Shown: piece by piece, positions 15,248 to 24,007 of the stretch | Layout: every line of letters starts with the position of its first letter | Position numbering within the stretch: position 1 is the stretch's first letter | Assembly (NCBI GenBank): GCA_009691855.1 | Contig: SIAI01000041.1 | Location: 1-34,376 of the forward strand | Length of the DNA: 34,376 nucleotides | From: Planctomycetota bacterium | Lineage (GTDB): Bacteria > Planctomycetota > UBA1135 > GCA-002686595 | Direction of reading: 5' to 3' | The notes under the pieces: model-generated | What the model was told of the DNA's origin: nothing | The model's database searches: none | Seen by the model: only the letters and a program-made list of their open reading frames with translations | Made by a program: the position numbers and the translations under genes

Positions 15248-16777
15248 TCAGCGCTCCTTCTGGCTCTTGGGCCGCACCGCCAGGCCCGGCTCGAGACGCG
15301 CGAGCTCGCTGGCGATGAGCTTGTCCGAGAGGTTGAGGCCGTCCAGCACCTCGAGCTCCTCGCCGACCGTGGCGCCGAGCTTCAGCGTGCGCAGCTCGGC
15401 GCGCTTGCCGAGCGCGTCGAGCACCCACACCTTGTCGCCCTCGACCAGCAAGCGCGCCGGGATGCGTAGCGCGCTCGAGCCTGTCGAAGCTTGCTGCGCC
15501 GCACCCGCGCTGGGCGTCGCGCCGCTGGCCAGGAAGCGCGCCTGCACCAGCATCTCGGGCCGCAACAGCTCGTCGCCGTCCACGATGCGCACGTGCACCT
15601 GCAGCGTCACTTTGTTGATGTCCGCCTGGCGCACGATGCGTAGCACCTCGCCCGCGTAGGGCTTGCCCGCGCGCGCCTCGGTCTCGATGCGCACCGGCTG
15701 GCCGGCCGAGAGCTTGGCCAGCTCGCCCTGCGGCACGTCCACGCGCACACGCACCGAGCGCGGGTCGTAGAGCGTCGCCACGACGCCGTTCTCTGCCGAG
15801 AGCTCGGCCCCCGGCGCCACCAGACGCTGCAGCACGACTCCGGCCGCCGGCGCGCGCACGGTCGTGCGCGCCAGCCGCAACAGGGCTTCCTCCGCGCTCA
15901 CCTGGGCCTGGTCGCGCAGCGCGCGCGCGCGCGACGAGCCGGCCTCGGCCGTGGCCACGCGCAGGTGTTCCTCGGTGCGCAGCTCGAGCTCGCGTCGTGC
16001 GCGCTCGAGGCCGGCCTCGGCCACGCGTGTTCCTGCCTGCGCGAGCTCGGCTTCGGCGGCGAGGATCTCGATCTGCGCTTTCACCTCGGCCAGCGCGGCC
16101 TCGGCCAGTTCGACCGCGCGCGGGCCGGCGGCGCCGGACTCGACGAGGTAACGCTGCACCTCCAGCTCCGATTCGCCTGCCGACAGGCGCGCGCGCGCCT
16201 CGAGCACAGCCTGCGCACGACGCGCGGCCTCGGCGCGTTTTCCGTCGAGCTCGGCCGCGGCTGTCGCCGCGCGCTCGCGCACGGAGAGGGCGGCCTCGAA
16301 GCTCTCGCGCGCGGCGGCGAGCTCGGCCTCAGTGCGCGCGAGCTCGGCGCTGGCCTCGGCGAGCCGTGCGTCCGCCTGGCGCACGCCCAGGCGCGCGTCG
16401 TCGTCGATGAGCTGCGCCACCGGCGCGCCCTGGGCGACCGTGTCCGACTCCAAGACGAGCACCTCGCGCACCACGCCGCTCGTCAGGGCCGTGACGCGGA
16501 TCGGGAAGGGGTCGGGTTCGACCCAACCGGCCGCCTGCACCACGACCGTGCCCGCGGAAGCGCTCGCCGTTCCTCCGGCGATCGGCACGGGGCGCACGAT
16601 CTCGACCTCCAGCGCGCCCGTGAGCCAGTCGCCCAGGCTGCTGGCGAGCACGGCCAGGAAGCCGCCGATCAAGAGCAGCGGCAGCGCCACGAACAGCCAG
16701 CGCCGCCGCGGCGGGCGCACGTCGTGCACGGGGCGCGCGAGCGATTCCAGATCGACGTTCGGGTTCGCGTCGCTCAT
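15248..16777 (-). CDS. Membrane fusion protein (HlyD/MacA family)
   Basis: This 509-residue periplasmic adaptor links the ABC transporter to the outer-membrane channel. An N-terminal cytoplasmic arm precedes one membrane helix (about 26-46, RWLFVALPLLLIGGFLAVLA). The lipoyl/barrel-sandwich halves are at about 75-125 (GVVREVLVLESDTVAQGAPV) and about 300-335 (VRAPAAGVVLQRLVAPGAEL). Between them lies an alanine/glutamate-rich coiled-coil hairpin of some 170 residues, longer than in typical MacA, which would span a wide periplasm. Beta-barrel and membrane-proximal domains follow. The start (16777) overlaps the stop of the TolC-like gene (ATGA, 16774-16777). Confidence 0.92.
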   Translation of the reverse strand: MSDANPNVDLESLARPVHDVRPPRRRWLFVALPLLLIGGFLAVLASSLGDWLTGALEVEIVRPVPIAGGTASASAGTVVVQAAGWVEPDPFPIRVTALTSGVVREVLVLESDTVAQGAPVAQLIDDDARLGVRQADARLAEASAELARTEAELAAARESFEAALSVRERAATAAAELDGKRAEAARRAQAVLEARARLSAGESELEVQRYLVESGAAGPRAVELAEAALAEVKAQIEILAAEAELAQAGTRVAEAGLERARRELELRTEEHLRVATAEAGSSRARALRDQAQVSAEEALLRLARTTVRAPAAGVVLQRLVAPGAELSAENGVVATLYDPRSVRVRVDVPQGELAKLSAGQPVRIETEARAGKPYAGEVLRIVRQADINKVTLQVHVRIVDGDELLRPEMLVQARFLASGATPSAGAAQQASTGSSALRIPARLLVEGDKVWVLDALGKRAELRTLKLGATVGEELEVLDGLNLSDKLIASELARLEPGLAVRPKSQKER

Positions 16778-18219
16778 CGCCGTTCCTCCGCCGCTTCAGT
16801 GCTGCGCGCCAGGGCTTCGTCGCCGGGCAACGGCCGCGCTGGCGGGCCGATGGCCTCGCCGAGGTCGAGCCAGGCGGTGACGAGTTCGCTGCGCACGTCG
16901 AACAGGTCGGTGAGCGCCATGGCCCGATCGCGCAGCGCCATGCCGAGCTCCTCGGCGGCGGCCGGTTCGACTGCGAAGCGCGCGCGCGCCGCGCGCCACA
17001 CGATCTCGGTATCGCGTTCGCGCGGCGCGGCGTGGTCGGCCAGCGCCGCGCGCGCAGCCCGGAAGCGCTCGCGCGCCGCGCTCTGGCGGGTCAGGTTCGC
17101 GCGCAGTGCTTCCTCCAGCTCCTCGCGCGCGCGCTCGCGCGCCTGCCGTGCCGCCTCGACGCGTCCGGACAGCCCGTGCGGCAGGTCGAGCACCAGCACG
17201 CCGCCCGGCAGGGTGTCAGCGGGCGTGAATTGCAGCGCCGGACCTAGGCGCAGCCCGGGCCGGCTCTCGGCCACCTCGTCGCGCAGCATGGCCTCGGCCA
17301 CGGCGTACTCGAGGCGCGCGCGGCGCAGTTGCGGGCTGCGCTCGAGGAGCTCGAGCGCGCTCGGCTGGGCAAGCAGTTCGGCCGCGTCCAGCAGGTCCGT
17401 CAGCGTCGCGAGCGTCGGCCGCGCGAGCGCGGGCGCGCCGGGCGGAAGGCCCGCGGCATCCGCCAGCGCGCGGCGGCCATCGGCGGCGCGCGCGAGTTCC
17501 TGGTGCAACTCGTGACCGACCTCGGCCACGAGGCCTTGCAGGCGCGCGCGCTCGGCCGCCGACAGGCGCCCGCGCTCGAACAGGAGTTCGGCGCGCGCCA
17601 GGCTGTCCTCGGCCGAGAGCAGGAGCTCGTCCAGCGCCGCGATCTTGGCCAGCGTGTCGCCCAGGTCGGCGCGCGCGCGCTCGACGGCGATGTGCGCGTC
17701 CCAGGCCGCGCCCTCGACCGCGCTCCAGGCCGCGCGCGCCTCGCTTTCCGTCAATTCGCGCGCCGCTGCCGCACGCCCGGCGTCGAGCAGGCCGAGCACG
17801 TCGAAGGTGAACGCGAGCCAGGTGTCGCGCTCGCCGGAGGAGAAACCCGTCTGCTCCACCTCGAGCTCGCTGGCCGCCGGCGCGCCGCCGGAACGCGCGC
17901 GCGCGCTGGCCTCGGCCCAGCGTCGCCGCGCGGCGCGCAGCTCGCCGTTGAAGGCCAGCGCGCTCGCCTGCCAGAAGGCGCCGCGGTCGTAGTCGGGCTC
18001 GCCCGTCCACGTCGGACGTTCGAAGGAGAGCGCGCGCAGGTCGGCGAGCTCCAGCGCGCGGGCCACTTGCTCGCTCGTGGCCCCGCGCGTGGTGACGTCG
18101 CTGGCGAGCTGCGCGAGATCGAGCGGCCGGGGCTCGGGCGCGGCGCAGGCGCCGAGCAGCGCGAGCAGCGGCGCGCAGTACGGAAGGGCGCGACGGGCGC
18201 CCGAGGTTTGGGCAGACAT
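16774..18219 (-). CDS. TolC-like outer-membrane efflux lipoprotein
   Basis: The 481-residue protein has a signal peptide with lipobox LLGAC, then a mature part made largely of long Ala/Glu/Arg-rich helices in two repeats. This is the TolC/OEP pattern: GERDTWLAFTFDVLGLLDAG and LRLGPALQFTPADTLPGG sit where the strand segments of the two repeats would be. It probably forms the outer-membrane channel of the export system encoded next. Lipid-anchored TolC homologues (CusC/OprM type) are known. The ATG at 18217-18219 has GGAG 4 nt upstream. It is the first gene of the tightly overlapping five-gene set. Sequence support is the helical pattern and context, not a short motif. Confidence 0.82.
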   Translation of the reverse strand: MSAQTSGARRALPYCAPLLALLGACAAPEPRPLDLAQLASDVTTRGATSEQVARALELADLRALSFERPTWTGEPDYDRGAFWQASALAFNGELRAARRRWAEASARARSGGAPAASELEVEQTGFSSGERDTWLAFTFDVLGLLDAGRAAAARELTESEARAAWSAVEGAAWDAHIAVERARADLGDTLAKIAALDELLLSAEDSLARAELLFERGRLSAAERARLQGLVAEVGHELHQELARAADGRRALADAAGLPPGAPALARPTLATLTDLLDAAELLAQPSALELLERSPQLRRARLEYAVAEAMLRDEVAESRPGLRLGPALQFTPADTLPGGVLVLDLPHGLSGRVEAARQARERAREELEEALRANLTRQSAARERFRAARAALADHAAPRERDTEIVWRAARARFAVEPAAAEELGMALRDRAMALTDLFDVRSELVTAWLDLGEAIGPPARPLPGDEALARSTEAAEERR

Positions 18220-18329
18220 GGAACTCCGCGGGAAAGAGGCCGGACGTCGGAGGGCGTGAAAACTCGCCCCAGGGGCTTCCAACGCGAGAGCTGCGGGACG
18301 CCGGAACGGCGCCACGAGCTCTCCAGCGC

Positions 18330-18737
18330 TCAGATCCTCAGCGGCAGCGGCGTGCAGCGTCCCGGCGGGGACGGCGGCCGCGGATCCGGCGACGGTGCGG
18401 CCCGCGCGGGCGCGCGCGGAGCGAGCTCCACGACGACGACCTGGGCCACGGCCTGCGCGCGCTCGAGCTGCTGGCCGAGGGGCTTTGCATCCTGCAACGG
18501 CTGCTCGCCGTGGCACTGGATGTCGATGCAGCAGCGGTCGCAGCGACCCGCGCCTTCGGCCACCGGGTTCTCCCGCGTGCCGCCCTCGTCCGTGCAGCAG
18601 CTCGCCGCGACCTCACAGCACCCCGGCCTGGCCAGGAAGCGCTGCGCGCAGATGCGCAGGTTCCAGCCCGGCCCGAGCGCGAGCCCGGGCAGGAGCAGCA
18701 GCATGAGCAGGAGGCGCTGGAGTCGCACGATGCCCAT
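18330..18737 (-). CDS. Small exported cysteine-rich protein
   Basis: This 135-residue protein starts with a strongly hydrophobic signal segment (LQRLLLMLLLLPGLALGPG). About ten cysteines follow, grouped as GCCEV, SCCTDEGG and RCDRCCIDIQCHG, then a Pro/Arg/Ala-rich tail (APARAAPSPDPRPPSPPG). Paired cysteines with a CH suggest disulfides or metal binding in the periplasm; I do not recognise the family. It lies 110 bp upstream of the TolC-like gene on the same strand and could be the first member of that transcription unit. It is divergent from the LemA-linked gene. The start at 18737 is chosen because the signal peptide begins there; only a weak AGG precedes it. Confidence 0.6.
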   Translation of the reverse strand: MGIVRLQRLLLMLLLLPGLALGPGWNLRICAQRFLARPGCCEVAASCCTDEGGTRENPVAEGAGRCDRCCIDIQCHGEQPLQDAKPLGQQLERAQAVAQVVVVELAPRAPARAAPSPDPRPPSPPGRCTPLPLRI

Positions 18738-18861
18738 CCTATCGGTTCGGAGGCCGGGGCGAGAGAAGAGCCGACCCTCACTACTTGTCGGTGGCTCCCC
18801 CGCACGGAGCTCGAGCGCGGGGGTTGAATGCCGGCCGCCGAGCTGGCGTAGTCGGTCCGCC

Positions 18862-19635
18862 GTGCCGATCGTCGTCATCCTGAGCGTGCTCGCCGTAGCG
18901 GCGCTGCTCCTCTGGCTCACCATTCTGAGCGAGCGCAAGCGGCTGGCGGCCTTCCAGGTCTGGGCCGCGGACCACGGTTGGCGCTTCGATCCGGCGCGCA
19001 TCCGCAACCCCGATCTCGAGTACGAGCTCTTCCAGCGCGGCCATTCGCGCTACCTGTGCTTCTCGGCCCTGAAGACCTTCCCCGCGCCCACGCCGGGGCT
19101 CGAGCCGGTGCAGTTGCGGCTGTTCGAGTACCACTACGCGGTCACGCGCAGCACCGGGAAGACGACCTACACCGAGAGCTTCCACTTCACCTGCGCCCTG
19201 CTTCTGCCCGGGCTCGACCTCGGGCACGTCGCCCTGCGCCCGGAGGGCCTGGGCGACAAGCTGGTGCAGGCGCTAGGCTTCGACGACATCGATCTCGAGG
19301 ACCCGGAGTTCTCCAAGCGCTACGTGGTCCAGGCGCGCGAGCGGCGCGAGGCCTACGACCTCTTCGACGGGCCGATGATGCGCTTCCTCGGCGCGCGCGA
19401 GGCGCCGCAGCTCGAGACGCGCGGGCGCGAGCTCTTCGTGTGCGTCGAGCGCAAGCCCGAGCCGAGCGGCTACGAAGCCCTGGCGGCCTTCGTGCTCGAG
19501 TTCCTGGCCCAGCTGCCGCGCCCGCTGGTCAACGCCGAGCGCGCCCGCCGCGGCCTCGCGCCGCTGCTCGAGGCCGGCAACGCATCCTCCGCGAGCCGTG
19601 GTGCGCTCGCGGAACTGGAAGGTGACCACCCATGA
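18862..19635 (+). CDS. Single-pass membrane protein linked to LemA, function unknown
   Basis: The 257-residue protein has an N-terminal membrane helix (VVILSVLAVAALLLWLTIL) and a soluble cytoplasmic or periplasmic domain starting RKRLAAFQVWAADHGWRFDP. The pattern (WAADHGWRF, then YLCFSALKTF, then LRLFEYHYAVTRSTGKTT) is that of uncharacterised membrane proteins that compare an old and a new domain state; I know no function. It ends QLPRPLVNAERARRGLAPLLEAG. GTG 18862 begins just before the membrane helix but has no clear Shine-Dalgarno sequence. Its stop overlaps the LemA start (ATGA at 19632-19635), so the two are translationally coupled and probably work together. Confidence 0.75.
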   Translation: MPIVVILSVLAVAALLLWLTILSERKRLAAFQVWAADHGWRFDPARIRNPDLEYELFQRGHSRYLCFSALKTFPAPTPGLEPVQLRLFEYHYAVTRSTGKTTYTESFHFTCALLLPGLDLGHVALRPEGLGDKLVQALGFDDIDLEDPEFSKRYVVQARERREAYDLFDGPMMRFLGAREAPQLETRGRELFVCVERKPEPSGYEALAAFVLEFLAQLPRPLVNAERARRGLAPLLEAGNASSASRGALAELEGDHP

Positions 19636-20195
19636 TGCCCCTGCTCGTCGTCCTCGCGTTCCTCCTCTTCGCCGGTCTGATCGTGATCGGGCTCTACAAC
19701 GGCCTCGTGCGCGCGCGTGCGCGCGTGCGTGAATCGGCCTCGACGGTCGACACCGAGCTCCAGCGCCGCCACGAGCTCGTCCCCAACCTCGTGAACACGG
19801 TCAAGGGCTACATGACGCACGAGCGCGAGCTGCTCGCGAAGCTGGTCGCGCTGCGTGAGCAAGCCGAACGCCTGCGGCCGGGCGCGATCTCCGCCGAGCA
19901 GGTGAAGGTCGAGGGCGAGCTGGAGCAGGCCCTGTCTGGGCTGCGCGCGCGCTTCGAGGCCTATCCCGAGCTGAAGGCTTCGGCCAACTTCCAGGCCTTG
20001 CAGGGCGAGCTCGCCAACACGGCGGACCGCGTGCAGGGTGCGCTGCGCTTCTACAACGGCAACGTGCGCGAGCTGAACGTGAAGTGCGAGTCCTTCCCCT
20101 CGACGCTGCTGGCCGGGATGTGCGGCTTCCGGTCCGAGCCCTACTTCGAGCTCGCCGACCCCGGCGCGCGCGCGAACCCCGTGGTGCAGTTCTGA
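19632..20195 (+). CDS. lemA: LemA family membrane protein
   Basis: This 187-residue LemA protein has one N-terminal membrane helix (LLVVLAFLLFAGLIVIGLYN), then the family signature YNGLVRARARVRESASTVD followed by ELQRRHELVPNLVNTVKGYMTHE. The usual long helical bundle and the C-terminal YNGNVRELN segment are present. LemA proteins are widespread, with the helical domain outside the membrane; their role is not settled. Length is typical. Another ATG sits one codon in (19635). It is coupled to the upstream membrane protein, and 38 bp separate it from the acylase gene, so the three may form one unit. Confidence 0.93.
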   Translation: MMPLLVVLAFLLFAGLIVIGLYNGLVRARARVRESASTVDTELQRRHELVPNLVNTVKGYMTHERELLAKLVALREQAERLRPGAISAEQVKVEGELEQALSGLRARFEAYPELKASANFQALQGELANTADRVQGALRFYNGNVRELNVKCESFPSTLLAGMCGFRSEPYFELADPGARANPVVQF

Positions 20196-20233
20196 TCGTT
20201 GCCAAGGCGCGTTCCCGCGGCGACGATCGAGGG

Positions 20234-22981
20234 ATGCTCTGGCGTCTGTCGCGCTGTCTCGCGTCCTGCTTGGCCCTGCTCGCCTGCGGCGAGGAGCGCG
20301 AAGCGCAGGCGCTTCCGGCGCCCGCCGCGGTGCGCATCTACCGCGACGAGCTCGGCCTGCCGCACGTCTTCGCCGACTCCGACGCGGGCGTCTTCCGCGG
20401 CCTCGGGTACTCCCAGACGCGCGATTTTCCGGTGGCGACGCTGGCCAACCTGTGGTCGGGCACGGGGCGCTTCGCCGAGATCGCGGGTGCGAGCTTGCTC
20501 GCGCGCGACGAGCGCATGCGCCAGTGGGGTTTCGATCGGCGCGCGCACGAGCTGGCCACGGAACCGGACGCGCTCGACGCGCGCGCCAAGGAATGGCTGC
20601 GGGCCTACGTGGACGGCGTGAACGCGGGGCGGCGCTGGTGGCAGGAGCACCCCGCCTCGTTCGACGCGCTGGTGGGGGCGAAGGGCGAGCTCTGCTTCGA
20701 CCCGGTGCCGCAGTGGCTGCACCCGCAGCTCATGCCCAAGGACGACGATCCGCGCGCGCGTCTCGCGCGCCTGTTCGAGCTCGAGGTCGGGCTCGAGCAC
20801 GTGCTCGCCTTCGGGCTCACGCTCGCCGCCGGCCCCGAGTTCGGCGGCGCGGGCCAGGGGCGCACGAACGTGTGGGCCATGCGCAGCACGAAGGGCGTGC
20901 CCGCTACCTGGTTCCTGGCCGACGTGCACCAGCCGCTGCAGGAGTACGGCTATCGTTCGTACTTCGTGCAGCTCGCCGGGCCGAGCTACGACCTGGTCGG
21001 CTACACCTCGCCGGGCTTCCCGTGCGTGGTGCTGGGCGCGAATCGTTCGCTGGCGTTCGGTTCGATGACGCTGCCGAAGACGCCGCGCGAGCTGGCCAAG
21101 GCCGGGCTCCCGTTCCGCATCGACGAGCAGACGCCGGTGGTGTCGAGCACGTGGAGCGCGAAGCTCCAGCCCGGCGAGCCGGCGTGCCTGGTGCGCGGGA
21201 CGGAGCGGCTGGGGCTCGAGAGCCAGAGCGTGACGCTGCGCGCCTTCGATGCGGCCAAGAAGAGCCTGGTGGACGATCCGCGCGGAGCGTTGAGGCTGCG
21301 CTGGGTCGCCGACGGCGCGCTGCGCCTGCCGCTGGTCGCGCCGGGGCCGAGCGAGCCGCTGGAGCTCGCCGCCGGGACCACGATCCGCTACGAGGCGCGC
21401 TCGTTCCTGACGCAACGCAGCCTGTGGGAGACGTGGCTGAACCTCGGCCTGTGCAAGAGCGCCGCGGGCGGCGCGGAGGGCGCGTGGAAGGCCATGGAGC
21501 GCGAGTGGCTCTCGACCGGGCGCGGGCAGCTGTTCCTCGACGCCGACGTCACTGGCAACTTCGGCTTCCTGTGGTCCACGCGCGCGCCGGTGCTCTCCGA
21601 CAAGGCGCGCGGCCTCATCGGCAGCGAGCTCGACGGCAGCGACGCGCGGCTTGCCTGGCGCGACTTCCACGGCTTCGAGGCGTTGCCGCGGCTCACCACC
21701 CTGGCCAACCCCAGCGTTCCGGCCTGGATCGTGTGCAACAGCTCGCCGCACTTCCTCGCTCCGCGCACGCGGCTCAGCGCGGCCAGCGCGCCCGAGATCC
21801 ACGACGGTCGGGAATGGAAGACGCTGCGCCAGGACCGCGCGCGAGAGCTGTTCGAGCGCGCCAACGCCGATGGCAAGCTCGAGGCGAACGAGCTCGAGCG
21901 CATGGCGCTCGACGTGCAAGACCAGTGGTCGCGCGCGAACTGGCCGCGCCTCAGCGCGTTGCGGCTCGACGCAGAGATGCCGCTCTCGGAGCGTGCACGA
22001 CGCTTCGTCGAGTGGCTCGAGGTCTATCGCCTCGAAGGGCCCGACGGGAAGCCGGGCGACGAGGAGTTCGTGGCCTCGCCGCTGTCGCAGGTGATGCCGT
22101 TCCTGGTCCTGGTGCGCGATCGCTACGAGGACGAGCTGATCGCCGCGCGCGCTCCGGCGGACGCGCTCGGCCTCGCCTTCGACGCCGTGTTCCCCGCGCC
22201 CAGCGCGATGGAGTTCGTGAGCGGCGAGCGCTTCGCGCCGAACCGCGCAGCGCTGCGCGCCGCCGTCGAATGGGCCGCCGAGCTGCGCGAGCGCACGCTC
22301 ACGCGCCAGCCCGGCGGCCTCGTGAACCACGCGTTCCTGAGCGCGCTCGCCGAGCGCAAGCCGCCCTGTGACTCGCTCCTCGCCGCGCCGTGGGGCGCTC
22401 CGCTGTACGCCAAGCAAGCCGCCGAGTGGGGGCCGGCCGCGCCGCCGCTCGCGCTGCGCTGGGGCGAGATGAACGTCTACGCGCTCACGCCGCACCGCTG
22501 GAGCACCCTGCCCTCGCTCGGCAAGCCAGCGCAGGTCGAGGCCTGGCTCAATTCGATCCTCGCGCCGTGCGCGGTGAAGCCGCCGCTCGAGTTCTACCGC
22601 CGTCAACCCGCGGTCGTGTTCCCGATCGGCGGCACCCACGACAGCCTGTTCCAGGTGCACAACGGCGACCCGCTGTTCCTGTCGTACGCCAAGGCGCTGC
22701 TGCCGCGCGACAAGGACTTCCTCGCGCTCGCGCCGGTCGACTTCGGCTCGCAGGCGCTGTTCCTGGCCGAGCTGGTGGTCGGCGCGCGTCCGCGCGTGCA
22801 CGTGCTGGTGGCGCTGGCCGCGACCGAGCTCGTCGGCGAGTTCCCCGAGAACGGTACCAGCGCGCGCGACCTCTTCCGCCCGACCGAGCGCTTCGCGCAC
22901 GGTGAATGGAGCGAGCTCGTGACCGACGAGGCGACGCTACGGGCGCTTCCCGGCGTGCGCGTGTTCGAGGTCGGCGACTAG
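20234..22981 (+). CDS. Penicillin-acylase-family lipoprotein with Thr nucleophile position
   Basis: The 915-residue protein has a lipoprotein signal (CLALLAC, Cys18). The family N-terminus follows (VRIYRDELGLPHVFADSD, FRGLGYSQTRDFPVATL, GRFAEIAG). These N-terminal-nucleophile hydrolases cut themselves and use the new N-terminal residue of the beta chain; the usual motif there is SN-x-WA. Here it is GRTNVWAM, so the expected nucleophile is Thr211. The partner block FLADVHQPL, the GFPCVVLGANRSLAFG segment and the C-terminal GGTHDSLFQVHNGDP fit the family. It is probably an envelope amide hydrolase (for example of acyl-homoserine lactones or lipid amides); the substrate is unknown. The Shine-Dalgarno-like GAGGG abuts ATG 20234 too closely, so the start is less certain. 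Confidence 0.85.
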   Translation: MLWRLSRCLASCLALLACGEEREAQALPAPAAVRIYRDELGLPHVFADSDAGVFRGLGYSQTRDFPVATLANLWSGTGRFAEIAGASLLARDERMRQWGFDRRAHELATEPDALDARAKEWLRAYVDGVNAGRRWWQEHPASFDALVGAKGELCFDPVPQWLHPQLMPKDDDPRARLARLFELEVGLEHVLAFGLTLAAGPEFGGAGQGRTNVWAMRSTKGVPATWFLADVHQPLQEYGYRSYFVQLAGPSYDLVGYTSPGFPCVVLGANRSLAFGSMTLPKTPRELAKAGLPFRIDEQTPVVSSTWSAKLQPGEPACLVRGTERLGLESQSVTLRAFDAAKKSLVDDPRGALRLRWVADGALRLPLVAPGPSEPLELAAGTTIRYEARSFLTQRSLWETWLNLGLCKSAAGGAEGAWKAMEREWLSTGRGQLFLDADVTGNFGFLWSTRAPVLSDKARGLIGSELDGSDARLAWRDFHGFEALPRLTTLANPSVPAWIVCNSSPHFLAPRTRLSAASAPEIHDGREWKTLRQDRARELFERANADGKLEANELERMALDVQDQWSRANWPRLSALRLDAEMPLSERARRFVEWLEVYRLEGPDGKPGDEEFVASPLSQVMPFLVLVRDRYEDELIAARAPADALGLAFDAVFPAPSAMEFVSGERFAPNRAALRAAVEWAAELRERTLTRQPGGLVNHAFLSALAERKPPCDSLLAAPWGAPLYAKQAAEWGPAAPPLALRWGEMNVYALTPHRWSTLPSLGKPAQVEAWLNSILAPCAVKPPLEFYRRQPAVVFPIGGTHDSLFQVHNGDPLFLSYAKALLPRDKDFLALAPVDFGSQALFLAELVVGARPRVHVLVALAATELVGEFPENGTSARDLFRPTERFAHGEWSELVTDEATLRALPGVRVFEVGD

Positions 22982-23009
22982 CGAGCGCCTTTCCGGCCAG
23001 CTCTGCGCG

Positions 23010-23912
23010 CTACACCTGACCGCTGGCCAGCCAGCGCGCGCACTCGGGGCCGAGCTCCTTGCGCGCGCGCGCATCGTACTCGTCGATCTCGGCGGGCGTC
23101 AGCGTGTCCTTCCAGCGGCCGTTGACGCCCTTGTGGATGAAGACCTCGGCGCCCGCGTCCCAGAAGGCGCCGCCGAGGGGCACGGACTTCGTCGCGTTCT
23201 TCTTCATCCACTCGAAGGAACAGTACTCGACGATCTTCGGCCAGCGCGCTTCGTCGATGGGGATGTCCAGGAACCGTGCGATGCGGCGCATCTCGCCCGG
23301 CATGTCGGCCTTGAGGGTCGCGAAGTGCACGAAGGTGACGTTGGGGAGCGCGCGGATCGCCCACCAGCTGCGCACGTTCTCCCACAGCGACCAGAAGGGG
23401 TAGCCGTCGCCGTCGAGCCATTCACGCCAGTAGCGGCGGATGTCCGCCGGCGGCCGCGGCATGGGCGGGCCGACGCGGCCGGGCGTGTCGTTCAGGGCGG
23501 CGTACCAGGTCGCGTTGGCGTTCGCGTGGTGGTTGTAGAGGCTCCACACCACGTCGCGACCGTCGCGCCCGATGTAGATGTACTTTGCCTTGGGCGAGAA
23601 CACGAGCGCGTCGAGCGGCAGGTGCGTCTTCAGGAAGCGGCGGTGCTGCTGGGCCTCGACCGCCGGCAGCTTGACCTCCTTGGGCGGCACGCGCAGGTCG
23701 AGCCAGGGCGACATGTCCGCCACCGAGAGCTCGGGATCGCCGCGGAAGAGGAGCTGCGCGATGATCTGTTGCATCCATGTGGTGCCCGACTTCGCGTAGG
23801 TCGAGATGACGATGTCGTCGTCGCGGAAGCAGAGCTCGTTCCAGATCGTCGAATCGAAGTGGTGGCTGTGCAGCTCGCGCGTCTTGCGCGGCAGGGTCGC
23901 GGCCTTCTTCAT
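23010..23912 (-). CDS. Sulfotransferase (PAPS-dependent, sulfotransfer_1 family)
   Basis: This 300-residue cytosolic-type sulfotransferase moves sulfate from PAPS to a hydroxyl or amine. The 5'-phosphosulfate loop is YAKSGTTW (39-46), the catalytic His is in KTHLP (about 96), and the 3'-phosphate site is YIGRDGRDVVWSLYNH (about 110-125). The C-terminal PAPS motif is IHKGVNGRWKD, the counterpart of RKGxxGDWK. The acceptor is unknown; the aromatic and nitrogen-rich middle (NHHANANATWYAALND) is variable in the family. ATG 23912 has AAGGA at about 7 nt. It ends 28 bp from the convergent acylase gene. Sulfated small molecules and polysaccharides are common in Planctomycetota, which fits but does not identify the substrate. 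Confidence 0.93.
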   Translation of the reverse strand: MKKAATLPRKTRELHSHHFDSTIWNELCFRDDDIVISTYAKSGTTWMQQIIAQLLFRGDPELSVADMSPWLDLRVPPKEVKLPAVEAQQHRRFLKTHLPLDALVFSPKAKYIYIGRDGRDVVWSLYNHHANANATWYAALNDTPGRVGPPMPRPPADIRRYWREWLDGDGYPFWSLWENVRSWWAIRALPNVTFVHFATLKADMPGEMRRIARFLDIPIDEARWPKIVEYCSFEWMKKNATKSVPLGGAFWDAGAEVFIHKGVNGRWKDTLTPAEIDEYDARARKELGPECARWLASGQV

Positions 23913-24007
23913 CGTGCATCCTTGTTGCGCCAGGCCCGAGAGTTCGGGGCGTCGAGAGCCTACGCGCGAGCGAGGTTGCGCCTCAAGCCTGCGGGGAGGG
24001 GAGCCGC

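Noticed and set aside
20141..22900. 919-codon open frame on the minus strand
   Set aside because: It lies antisense to the acylase gene, with shadow-type composition and no recognisable domain.
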